In this document: piece by piece, positions 7,701 to 15,157 of the stretch
How the letters are laid out: every line of letters starts with the position of its first letter
Numbering within the stretch: the first letter of the stretch is position 1
Source: Peptoniphilus_A sp001811425
GTDB lineage: Bacteria > Bacillota > Clostridia > Tissierellales > Peptoniphilaceae
Direction of reading: 5' to 3'
Length of the DNA stretch: 28,359 nucleotides
Assembly: GCF_001811425.1 (NCBI RefSeq)
Contig: NZ_KV804710.1
Coordinates: forward strand, 1-28,359
Program-made: the position numbers and the translations under genes
Notes under the pieces: model-generated
What the model was told of the DNA's origin: nothing
Databases searched by the model: none
What the model saw: only the letters and a program-made list of their open reading frames with translations

Positions 7701-9348
7701 AAGAATTATATTCAGGCAATTTTTCTTTTAAAGAAATTTTTGCCTGTTTTTTTATTGCAAAGGAAAGTGCCATTGCCACAGCGACGTAGCCTATAATAAT
7801 AAATTTAACAAAACTTACTGACCCAAAAGCCATATAGATCCTAAAAATTATAAAGGCGGAAAGTGCCATAACGGCCATGCTGAGTATGCTAAATAAAAAT
7901 ACTGGAAAGTTTCTCTTAACTGCATCTTGGGGGTTTTCCCAATCAAGCTTTGGATATTTTATGCCGTAATAAATTCCAAAGGAAGATGAGGCATAAGACC
8001 CAAGGCAGGACCCTATTAGCATAGCCAAAATATATAGGCCATCAAAACTTACCAAGTATGCCAAAAATATTATTATTGGAAAAGTTGAGACAAATTGAAA
8101 TAAACTTGACCCCAAAATTCTTCCCTTAATCTGATCTTCATAGGAGATTGGAAGAGTCTGCATGAGGAAAATATTTTTGCCTTCGCGAGTTATGCTTGTG
8201 ATAGACAGTGGTGTCATAAAGGCTGCGTAGAAAAAGAGTCCTACTAATAAGGCAAAGAAGACATCAATTTTTCCAAAACCGAAAGACTCTGTATTGGCAA
8301 AAAATTCTTGAATGTATTTTATACTTTCGCCCTTTAAAAATCCAAAAATCATGAGGATTGGAAACATAAAGGCTCCACTTGCCAAGTTAAAAAAGTAAAC
8401 TGGCGTCTTTATTACATTTGTCATATCTTTTTTTGCAAGAGAAATTGCAATAGATGTGTTTTTATTTTCTCTCTTTCTCTTTGCCTTTGAGCCTGAAGCC
8501 TTTGCCCTTAAAACTCCAGCTATCATTAGCCTTGCAAGGGGAAAGCTTAGGGCAAATAAAATTAGAGCCATAAGAAGAAGTATGGCAAGGCTAATAAAAA
8601 AGCCTGGGATATTATTCATCACATAAATTTTATCCACTAGATAAACTTGTGGAAAGAGGTGCTTGATAAAGTTAATTATGTTTTTTTCTACCACTTCCTT
8701 TGAAAGATTTGACCTAGCGATAAGCTGTGGTGCCAAGGTCGTCCCAATTCCAAAAATAAAACCAAGACCCTGAAGTAGATTTTTTAGTCCACCTATGCCT
8801 GCAAAGGCCCTCATAAATAAAATCAGGATAATTGACAAAATCAAAACTGTAAAAATAATATTTGATAAATTCAAAAATATTATTGAGAAAAATTTTATAA
8901 GCTTTAAACTCCCGTATTTAACCAGTGGAAAAATTAGGGGAATAAAAATTACAAGGCTAGCAAGGAAGGCTATGGCCACAGACCCAAAAATTTTTGAGAG
9001 ATAAATATTATTTTGCCTAAGGGGAAGGGGAAGTAGGAGTTCCACATCCCTAGAGTAATAAATTTTTGAAATAATTCCTGGGCTGGTAAAGGCTATGGTG
9101 GCAAGAGAGACAAAGCCAAAGAAGACCATTAGGACCAGGCTTTCCTTTCCAAGCTTTGCCATAGGAATTATGAAGCCAAGAATTAAGAAAAAATATAAAA
9201 AGGCAAGGTAGAAAAATAAAATTACAAGGCCTAAAACTGTTAGAACCCTAAAGTCACCGCCATTTTTTGATGGCTTTTTTAGGGGAGCTATAAGACTTAA
9301 GTATAAATCTTTTTTTAAAAGTGTCTTTAATTCTAAAAATCTATTCAT
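7699..9348 (-). CDS. ABC-2-like exporter permease, large polytopic subunit
   Basis: 549 aa integral membrane protein with roughly 12 hydrophobic segments, beginning about residue 35 after a basic N-terminus. It resembles the family of about 540-residue putative ABC exporter permeases in Firmicutes that pair with a single ATPase gene. The segment SRDVELLLPLPLR (about 99-111) is typical of the cytoplasmic coupling region in that family. The ribosome site ACGGAG lies in the last codons of the ATPase gene, with only a 4-nt gap, so the two genes are cotranscribed. The exported substrate is unknown. There are no catalytic residues to check, so the family call rests on topology, length and context. 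Confidence 0.82.
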   Translation of the reverse strand: MNRFLELKTLLKKDLYLSLIAPLKKPSKNGGDFRVLTVLGLVILFFYLAFLYFFLILGFIIPMAKLGKESLVLMVFFGFVSLATIAFTSPGIISKIYYSRDVELLLPLPLRQNNIYLSKIFGSVAIAFLASLVIFIPLIFPLVKYGSLKLIKFFSIIFLNLSNIIFTVLILSIILILFMRAFAGIGGLKNLLQGLGFIFGIGTTLAPQLIARSNLSKEVVEKNIINFIKHLFPQVYLVDKIYVMNNIPGFFISLAILLLMALILFALSFPLARLMIAGVLRAKASGSKAKRKRENKNTSIAISLAKKDMTNVIKTPVYFFNLASGAFMFPILMIFGFLKGESIKYIQEFFANTESFGFGKIDVFFALLVGLFFYAAFMTPLSITSITREGKNIFLMQTLPISYEDQIKGRILGSSLFQFVSTFPIIIFLAYLVSFDGLYILAMLIGSCLGSYASSSFGIYYGIKYPKLDWENPQDAVKRNFPVFLFSILSMAVMALSAFIIFRIYMAFGSVSFVKFIIIGYVAVAMALSFAIKKQAKISLKEKLPEYNS

Positions 9349-9352
9349 AAAA

Positions 9353-10069
9353 TCACTCCGTAAGCTCTAAAAAGATTTTTTCAAGACTTCCCCTGTCCTT
9401 GGCAGCGGTCTTGATGTCCTCAAGGCTTCCCTCGGCAATTAATTTTCCCTTGTTAATAATTGCAATTTCGTCGCACATTTTTTCTGCAACTTCCATGACA
9501 TGAGTGGAAAAGAAAACTGTGCCGCCGCCATCAGCCACTTCTCTCATAATATTTTTTAGCCTAAAGGAACTTTTTGCGTCAAGACCAACCATGGGCTCAT
9601 CTAAAATTAAAAGCCTTGGCTCGTGAATTAGGGCGCCTATTAAAACTATTTTTTGCTTCATGCCATGAGATAGGGCAGAAATTGTTGCATCTAAATTTTC
9701 TGTCATCTCAAAAATTTCCGCGTATTTTTTTATATTTTCATTTCTCTTTTCTAAGCTCATGGAGAAGACATCTGCCATAAAGTTTAGATACTGCCTAGCA
9801 GTCATGGTCTCGTAGATGTCGGGATTGTCAGGCACATAGGCAAATTTTTTCTTTGATCCAATGGGGTCCTCTAGGGTGTCAATGCCGTCGATTTCAATTT
9901 TGCCACTGTCTTGCCTGAGCATGCCCACAATCATTTTTATAGTCGTAGTTTTGCCTGCGCCATTGGGTCCCAAGAAGCCATAGACTACTCCATTAGGCAC
10001 ATCTAAAGTTAGGTCATTTACAGCAATTTTTGTGGCAAAAGTTTTTCTCAAGTTTTCTATTTTTATCAT
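9353..10069 (-). CDS. ABC transporter ATP-binding protein of the ABC-2-like exporter
   Basis: 238 aa ATPase. Walker A GPNGAGKTT at 34-42, signature LSHGMKQ at 133-139 (the His variant common in ABC-2/EcsA-type ATPases), Walker B LLILDEP with Asp157/Glu158, switch His190 (STH). The usual Q-loop glutamine is replaced in YVPDNPDIYE (about 78-87), as in many members of this branch. Start chosen at ATG 10069, preceded by GGAGG (10074-10078) at 4 nt. An ATG 36 nt further upstream has no ribosome site. It drives the permease encoded immediately downstream, probably exporting an unknown compound. A good promoter lies at 10141-10169. Confidence 0.92.
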   Translation of the reverse strand: MIKIENLRKTFATKIAVNDLTLDVPNGVVYGFLGPNGAGKTTTIKMIVGMLRQDSGKIEIDGIDTLEDPIGSKKKFAYVPDNPDIYETMTARQYLNFMADVFSMSLEKRNENIKKYAEIFEMTENLDATISALSHGMKQKIVLIGALIHEPRLLILDEPMVGLDAKSSFRLKNIMREVADGGGTVFFSTHVMEVAEKMCDEIAIINKGKLIAEGSLEDIKTAAKDRGSLEKIFLELTE

Positions 10070-10140
10070 GTTGCCTCCAGTTATGAAAATTTTTATAAAA
10101 TTCATATCTAAAATCTTTTAAACTCTTTAAATTTAAAATT

Positions 10141-10169
10141 ATCTTATAATAAAAAATTTTACCTGTCAA
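10141..10169 (-). promoter_or_regulatory. Promoter of the ABC-2-like exporter operon
   Basis: On the minus strand a consensus TTGACA (complement of 10164-10169), a 17-nt spacer and TAAGAT (complement of 10141-10146). The leader to the ATG is about 65 nt. Confidence 0.7.
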
Positions 10170-10226
10170 TTCTATTTTGAAAAGAATCTAAATAGAAAGG
10201 CAAAAAATTTTACAAAAAATCTTTGC

Positions 10227-10250
10227 AAAATAAAAGACCCCGAAGGGTCT
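10227..10250 (-). terminator. Terminator of the liv operon with a UUCG tetraloop
   Basis: On the minus strand a 6-bp stem AGACCC/GGGTCT closes a TTCG loop, that is C(UUCG)G, the exceptionally stable tetraloop, followed by TTTATTTTGC. It sits just after the livF stop at 10257. Confidence 0.88.
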
Positions 10251-10256
10251 AATAAA

Positions 10257-10964
10257 TTATGCGCCGAGATAGGCTGCCTTAACACTTGGATCACTTAAAA
10301 GTTCCTTGGCAGATCCGCTCTTTACAATTTTGCCAGTTTCAAGGACATAGGCTCTGTCAGAAATTTTGAGAGCAAGATTTGCATTTTGTTCTACTAAGAG
10401 GACTGTTACACCAATCTCCTTGAAATTTTTTATTACATCAAAAATCTTTTCAACAAAGAGGGGAGATAGACCCATGGAAGGCTCGTCCAACAAAATTAAT
10501 TTTGGCCTAGTCATCATGGCGCGACCCATGGCAAGCATTTGTTGCTCGCCACCAGAAAGGGTGCCAGCTCTTTGATTTTTTCTCTCTTCAAGAATTGGAA
10601 ATCTTTCGTAGATGACCTTTAAAATTTCCTCGTCGCTTTCCCTTGGATCTTTCACAGCAAAGGCGCCAAGCTTTAAATTGTCAAGGACGGATAAGTCTGT
10701 GAAGACTCTTCTGCCTTCAGGCACTTGTGCAATTCCCATCCTAGTAATTTCATGTGCCTTAGCCTTACTTATATCCTTATCTAAAAATCTAAGAACGCCA
10801 CTTTTTTTGGGGATAAGCCCTGATATACTTTGAAGGGTGGAAGTTTTGCCGGCGCCATTGGCACCTATTAAGCAAACTATTTCGCCTTCATTTACTTCGA
10901 AGCTTACGCCCTTTAGTGCGTGTATATTTCCATAAAATACATTTAAATCTGTTACTTTAAGCAT
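10257..10964 (-). CDS. livF: Branched-chain amino acid ABC transporter ATP-binding protein LivF
   Basis: 235 aa, second ATPase of the LIV-type importer. Walker A GANGAGKTS is at 34-42, signature LSGGEQQ 136-142, Walker B LLDEP with Asp160/Glu161. The switch position reads VEQN (Gln193), normal for LivF. The MGIAQVPEGRRVF segment (about 76-88) is characteristic of the subfamily. Start chosen at ATG 10964, inside the end of livG (8-nt overlap) and preceded by GGAGG. A TTG 12 nt upstream overlaps the ribosome site and is unlikely. Last gene of livJ-livHMGF; the terminator at 10227-10250 follows. Confidence 0.95.
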   Translation of the reverse strand: MLKVTDLNVFYGNIHALKGVSFEVNEGEIVCLIGANGAGKTSTLQSISGLIPKKSGVLRFLDKDISKAKAHEITRMGIAQVPEGRRVFTDLSVLDNLKLGAFAVKDPRESDEEILKVIYERFPILEERKNQRAGTLSGGEQQMLAMGRAMMTRPKLILLDEPSMGLSPLFVEKIFDVIKNFKEIGVTVLLVEQNANLALKISDRAYVLETGKIVKSGSAKELLSDPSVKAAYLGA

Positions 10965-11727
10965 TGCTACCTCCAAGATAAGCTTCTATAACTCTAGGGT
11001 CATTTATAACATCGTGAGGAAGACCTTCAGTTAGCATCCTTCCATAATTTAAAACAGCAATCCTTTCGCAAATGCCAAGGACAAGTTTCATGTCGTGCTC
11101 AATTAGTAAAATTGTAATTTTAAATTTGTCACGAATAAGTCTTATTGTTTCCATAAGCTCTTCTGTCTCCTGAGGATTCATGCCAGCAGCAGGTTCGTCT
11201 AGGAGAAGAAGTTTTGGATTAGTTGCCATGGCACGGGCGATTTCCAATTTTCTTTGGTCGCCATAGGACAAGGTGTTGGCAGAGAAATTTTTAAACCTAT
11301 CTAAGTTAAAAATTTTCAAAAACTCCATGGCACGAGTGATGCCCTCATATTCTTCCTTCCAGAATTTTTTTGTCCTAAACATTCCGTCAATTAGTCCATA
11401 CTTTATTTCATCATTTTGGGCAACACGAACATTGTCAAGGACAGACATATAGCCAAAGAGCCTGATGTTTTGGAAGGTTCTCGATATACCCTTTTCCACA
11501 AGCTTGTGAGGTTGAAGACCATTTATTCTCTCGCCCTTTAGGAGGATTTCACCTTCAGTGGGAGAATAAACTCCTGTGACCATATTAAAGACTGTAGTCT
11601 TGCCGGCGCCATTGGGACCAATTAGTCCAAAGAGTTCGCCTTCCTTTATTTCTAAATTAAAATCGTCAACGGCTTTAAGGCCGCCAAAATTTATTCCAAC
11701 ATTATTTAATTTCAAAACAGAAGTCAT
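10957..11727 (-). CDS. livG: Branched-chain amino acid ABC transporter ATP-binding protein LivG
   Basis: 256 aa cytosolic ATPase. Walker A GPNGAGKTT (37-45), the LivG-typical GISRTFQNIRLF stretch around 80-91, signature LSYGDQRKLEIARAM, Walker B LLLLDEPAAGMNP and switch His in LIEHDM. It pairs with LivF to power leucine, isoleucine and valine uptake through LivHM. Its ATG overlaps the livM stop by one base (TGATG), so translation is probably coupled. Confidence 0.95.
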   Translation of the reverse strand: MTSVLKLNNVGINFGGLKAVDDFNLEIKEGELFGLIGPNGAGKTTVFNMVTGVYSPTEGEILLKGERINGLQPHKLVEKGISRTFQNIRLFGYMSVLDNVRVAQNDEIKYGLIDGMFRTKKFWKEEYEGITRAMEFLKIFNLDRFKNFSANTLSYGDQRKLEIARAMATNPKLLLLDEPAAGMNPQETEELMETIRLIRDKFKITILLIEHDMKLVLGICERIAVLNYGRMLTEGLPHDVINDPRVIEAYLGGSNA

Positions 11728-12707
11728 CAGTCTTCACTCCCTTCATAGTGTTTGTCTATCTTTAACAACTTGTAAACAAGTCCAGTAAGAGTAAATTCTT
11801 TTCTTCCAAGTAGGCCATTAGGTCTAAATATCATGACAATAATTAGGGCAAGAGAATAGAAAATCATTCTGTACTCTGCAAATTGACGAAGAAATTCTGG
11901 AATTATAGTTAAAACTATGGCAGAAAAAACTGCGCCAGTAAAAGAACCCATACCACCAAGGACAACCATTACCAAGATGTCAAAACTTCTATTGTAGTCA
12001 AAAACTTTTGCGCCAATTACGCCAATGTTGTGAGCATACATGGCACCGGCAATACCTGCGAAGAAGGCAGATAGGGCAAAGGCATAGGTCTTAAAATAAG
12101 TTATATTTATGCCAGAAGATTCAGCTGCAATTTCGTCGTCACGAATAGATAAAATTGCACGACCGTGCTTTGATGTCATGGTGCTAAACATTAGGGCAAC
12201 AGAAATTATTGTAATTACATAAATAACTAAGAAGTTTTGCATAACTGGAATGCCAGATAGACCCTGTGCCCCACCAGTAAAGTTAAAGTATTCAATTAAA
12301 ACTCTAATAATTTCACCAAAGGCGAGGGTTACAATGGCAAGGTAGTCGCCCTTTAATCTAAGGGCAGGGATGCCAATTAAAATTCCAATTATAGATGCAA
12401 AAATTCCACCTAAAAGCATGCCCACAAGGTAGCCGCCAAGGCCTGGTATGATGCCAGCCTTTGTAAATAGGGCAGCAGTATAGGCACCTATTGACATAAA
12501 GCCTGCGTGACCTAAAGTTATCTGTCCAAGGTTTCCCACAGTGATGTTAAGAGAAACGGCAAGGACAATATTTATTAAAACAAGTCTTAAAACACTCATG
12601 GCATACCTATTTAAGACGCCAAGGTAGTTTAGACCAATAACTATAAAATAAAATAGTGCAAGAAGTATTACACTTAAAACCATTATTCCTTTTTTCTCTC
12701 TAGTCAT
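11727..12707 (-). CDS. livM: Branched-chain amino acid ABC transporter permease LivM
   Basis: 326 aa membrane permease with about nine hydrophobic segments. The conserved LivM core (NITVGNLGQITLGHAGF, then GIPALRLKGDYLAIVTLAFGEI) is easily recognised at about 54-135. It forms the translocation path with LivH. The start overlaps the livH stop by one base (TAATG). Middle gene of the operon. Confidence 0.95.
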   Translation of the reverse strand: MTREKKGIMVLSVILLALFYFIVIGLNYLGVLNRYAMSVLRLVLINIVLAVSLNITVGNLGQITLGHAGFMSIGAYTAALFTKAGIIPGLGGYLVGMLLGGIFASIIGILIGIPALRLKGDYLAIVTLAFGEIIRVLIEYFNFTGGAQGLSGIPVMQNFLVIYVITIISVALMFSTMTSKHGRAILSIRDDEIAAESSGINITYFKTYAFALSAFFAGIAGAMYAHNIGVIGAKVFDYNRSFDILVMVVLGGMGSFTGAVFSAIVLTIIPEFLRQFAEYRMIFYSLALIIVMIFRPNGLLGRKEFTLTGLVYKLLKIDKHYEGSED

Positions 12708-13594
12708 TATACTTTCTCCTTTTGATTCTTGCCAAGTAAGCCCGTAGGTTTAACAAGTAACACTACAATTAAAAGACCAAAGACAATTGCATCAGCAAGT
12801 TTTGAAGAAACATAGGCCTTAATAAGAGCTTCCACAATGCCAATGATGATGCCACCAATAACTGCTCCAGGTATAAGACCAATGCCACCAATAACTGCGG
12901 CAGTAAAGGCTTTTATACCAAGCATAGATCCCATTAAAGGATAAACTTGTGGGTAGGCAGAGATGTATAAAACAGAAGCCACACCAGCAAGGGCAGAGCC
13001 AATGGCAAAAGTAAGGGAAAGGACTGTGTCCACATTTATGCCTACAAGACTTGCAGCCCCATAATCTTCACTTGTGGCAATCATAGCCTTGCCATATTTT
13101 GTATTTTTCATAAATAGTTGCAAAATAATAGTTAAGATGGCTGTGATAATAATTGTTACATAAGTAGATGGAGAAATATTTATCTCGCCAATATTAATGA
13201 CACCAGATTTAAAAATTGGTGGAACAGATTTTGCACCTGCACCAAAAATTTTCATAAAAGAATTTTGTAATAGTAAACTCACACCAATGGCTGTGATTAA
13301 ATTTGTAATTCTTGGACTATTTCTAAGTGGTTTGTAGGCAAGCCTCTCGATTAAAACGCCAACTACCATGCAGATAAGCATGGAAGGTATTATTGCAAGA
13401 TAAAAGGGAAGGCCGGCACCAAGAAGAAGACCAGAGATGGCATAGATGGCAGTGTAAGAACCAATCATGATAATTTCACCGTGAGCAAAATTTATAAGTT
13501 GGGCAATGCCATAAACCATGGTGTAGCCAAGGGCAACAAGGGCATATATAGAACCTAAACTAAGTCCATTTAATAGTTGATTTATAAAACTCAT
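12707..13594 (-). CDS. livH: Branched-chain amino acid ABC transporter permease LivH
   Basis: 295 aa membrane permease with about eight hydrophobic segments. The family opening is clear: LLNGLSLGSIYALVALGYTM, then GIAQLINFAHGEI (29-41). A strong AAGGAGGTT ribosome site precedes the ATG at 13594. It follows livJ across a 57-bp gap that contains a terminator-like hairpin, so the permease-ATPase genes are probably expressed at a lower level than the binding protein. Confidence 0.95.
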   Translation of the reverse strand: MSFINQLLNGLSLGSIYALVALGYTMVYGIAQLINFAHGEIIMIGSYTAIYAISGLLLGAGLPFYLAIIPSMLICMVVGVLIERLAYKPLRNSPRITNLITAIGVSLLLQNSFMKIFGAGAKSVPPIFKSGVINIGEINISPSTYVTIIITAILTIILQLFMKNTKYGKAMIATSEDYGAASLVGINVDTVLSLTFAIGSALAGVASVLYISAYPQVYPLMGSMLGIKAFTAAVIGGIGLIPGAVIGGIIIGIVEALIKAYVSSKLADAIVFGLLIVVLLVKPTGLLGKNQKEKV

Positions 13595-13616
13595 AGAACC
13601 TCCTTAAAAAGATTAA

Positions 13617-13644
13617 TAAAAAAGACAAGCCTAAGCTTGCCTTT
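13617..13644 (-). terminator. Intercistronic terminator/attenuator between livJ and livH
   Basis: On the minus strand a hairpin (13621-13630 with 13635-13644: AAAG and CAAGC stems separated by one mismatch, loop of 4) runs into a T-rich tract (complement of 13617-13623). It would let livJ be transcribed in excess over livHMGF, a common arrangement for binding-protein transporters. Confidence 0.7.
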
Positions 13645-13651
13645 GCTTTTA

Positions 13652-14809
13652 TTATTCAGCTGAAACTAAACTGTTAAAAGTATATGAGCCGTCTTTAATT
13701 TCTATAATAGTTGCAGATTTTACAGGGTTGTTGTTTTCACCAAACTTCAAATCTCCAGTAACACCACTAACTTCTACAGCCTTTAGGGCATTTACAATTT
13801 CAGCAAAGTCTAGAGAAGCTGACTTTTCAAGAGCCTCTTTGTAAATATAAACTGTGTCGTAGCCAAGAGCAGAGAAGGCAGAAGGATCTTCATTGTATTT
13901 TTCCTTATAAGCCTTTACAAAGCCTTGTACCTTTTCGCTAGTGTCGTGAACTGAATAGTGATTAGTGAAGTAAACACCATTTAATAGGTCTTTTGAACCT
14001 TCGTCTATAACAGCAAGCACTCCGTCCCAGCCATCAGGACCAATAATTTTTGACTCCATGCCAAGTTCTCTTGCTTGCTTAATAATTGAAACATCTTTTT
14101 CGTAGTATTCAGGAACTAAAATTACATCAGGTTTTTCCTTGTCAATATTTGTAAGTTGAACCTTGAAGTCCACATCAGTATCGCCGTAACCTTCATCAGC
14201 TACAACTTCAAGTCCCTTAGCCTTTGCTTGTTCAATGAAGGCATCGGAAACGCCGTTAGAGTAGTCGTTTGAAGTGTTTCTTAGGATTGCCACTGTCTTT
14301 GCCTTCAAGTTGTCAGAAGCAAAGTTTGCTAAAATTTTTCCTTGAAGAGGATCAGTAAAGCAAGTTCTAAATACATTGTCCTTGTTTTCTGTGATAGGAG
14401 CGCTAGTTCCCGTTGGAGTTATAATAGGAATTCCATCTTGAGAAGAGTTTTCCGCAACTGCAAGGGAAGGCTTGGAAGTAATAGCGCCGATGATGACATT
14501 ATTACCAGATTCAACTAACTTGTTGTAAACAGTAACTGCTTCAGTTGGATCGCCCTTGTCGTCTTCAGAGAGGTATTCAATTTGCTTTCCACCGATTCCG
14601 CCAGAGGCATTAATTTCATCCACTGCCAGCTTAATTCCATTATCTGTAGAATTACCATAGACAGCAGCAGCGCCAGTCTTTGGAATAATTCCTCCAATTT
14701 TAATTACATCTCCATTGTCGGGAGCGGCAGAAGTTTTCCCGCCTCCATTTCCACAAGCTGTAAGTAATGCAGCAAGGGTAAGAACGCCTAACATTTTTTT
14801 AACCATCAT
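13652..14809 (-). CDS. livJ: Branched-chain amino acid ABC transporter substrate-binding lipoprotein LivJ
   Basis: 385 aa. A signal peptide of 18 residues ends in the lipobox LLTAC (Cys19), followed by a Gly/Ser-rich spacer, so the protein is anchored on the outer face of the membrane. From about residue 35 it is a Leu/Ile/Val-binding periplasmic-type type I fold: IKIGGIIPKTGAAAVYG at the start, then GIPIITPTGTSAP and VFRTCFTDPLQGKI. Two adjacent ATGs (14807 and 14804) could both serve. The ribosome site is only moderately good. First gene of the liv operon; the promoter lies at 14896-14923. Confidence 0.95.
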   Translation of the reverse strand: MMVKKMLGVLTLAALLTACGNGGGKTSAAPDNGDVIKIGGIIPKTGAAAVYGNSTDNGIKLAVDEINASGGIGGKQIEYLSEDDKGDPTEAVTVYNKLVESGNNVIIGAITSKPSLAVAENSSQDGIPIITPTGTSAPITENKDNVFRTCFTDPLQGKILANFASDNLKAKTVAILRNTSNDYSNGVSDAFIEQAKAKGLEVVADEGYGDTDVDFKVQLTNIDKEKPDVILVPEYYEKDVSIIKQARELGMESKIIGPDGWDGVLAVIDEGSKDLLNGVYFTNHYSVHDTSEKVQGFVKAYKEKYNEDPSAFSALGYDTVYIYKEALEKSASLDFAEIVNALKAVEVSGVTGDLKFGENNNPVKSATIIEIKDGSYTFNSLVSAE

Positions 14810-14853
14810 CTTTCTAACCTACCTTCTTTAAAGTTTTACCTCAAATAATCCTG

Positions 14854-14923
14854 TGATTTATATATAATCAAGTGTCTTATTGAGATATTTTTTTTATTAT
14901 AACAATTTACACAAAAAATTCAA
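14854..14923 (-). promoter_or_regulatory. livJ promoter and leader inverted repeat
   Basis: On the minus strand TTGAAT (complement of 14918-14923), a 16-nt spacer and TATAAT (complement of 14896-14901). Downstream, in the leader, lies an inverted repeat TGATT-N7-AATCA (14854-14870), a possible operator. The promoter is well supported; the operator is inference. Confidence 0.6.
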
Positions 14924-14929
14924 TAGGAA

Positions 14930-15057
14930 AAGGCAAATTTATCGTAATTTAATAGATATTTTAGTTAGATAATAAATATTGTTTAAAACTAATGGTAAAA
15001 AATGAATTTAAGAGTTTATTATTTTATCCTAGTAATGTTACAGAATAATTAAATTTA
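14930..15057. other. AT-rich divergent intergenic spacer
   Basis: Between the livJ promoter and the palindrome upstream of the SLH gene the DNA is extremely A/T-rich. No open frame with a ribosome site, no RNA gene and no strong inverted repeat was seen in it. Confidence 0.5.
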
Positions 15058-15079
15058 TTAAGATTTTGTAAAATCTTAA
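15058..15079. promoter_or_regulatory. 22-bp perfect palindrome, candidate operator of the SLH gene
   Basis: Perfect 10-bp arms (TTAAGATTTT and AAAATCTTAA) flank a GT centre. It ends 20 bp before the TATAAT at 15100-15105, overlapping where a -35 would lie, and no good -35 is present. Position and symmetry suggest a dimeric regulator site. It lacks the GC-rich stem and T-tract of a terminator. Confidence 0.5.
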
Positions 15080-15099
15080 ATGTTTTTACTTTCTTTGGG

Positions 15100-15149
15100 T
15101 ATAATAGTATCGAGGAAAATGTTTTTAACATTAATAAAATGACGAGGAG
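15100..15149 (+). promoter_or_regulatory. -10, leader palindrome and RBS of the SLH gene
   Basis: TATAAT at 15100-15105 is preceded by TTTGGG. The leader contains a second inverted repeat, AATGTT-TTT-AACATT (15118-15132). GAGGAGG at about 15144-15150 is a strong ribosome site for the ATG at 15158. Confidence 0.6.
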
Positions 15150-15157
15150 GAGAGTTT

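Noticed and set aside
10070..10105. Upstream ATG for the exporter ATPase (12 extra residues)
   Set aside because: No ribosome site precedes it, while a GGAGG 4 nt before the ATG at 10069 is excellent and the family start MIKIENL fits.
15058..15079. The palindrome upstream of the SLH gene as a terminator of a small transcript
   Set aside because: The stem is almost all A/T and is followed by AATGTTTTTACT, without a GC-rich stem or an uninterrupted U-tract.
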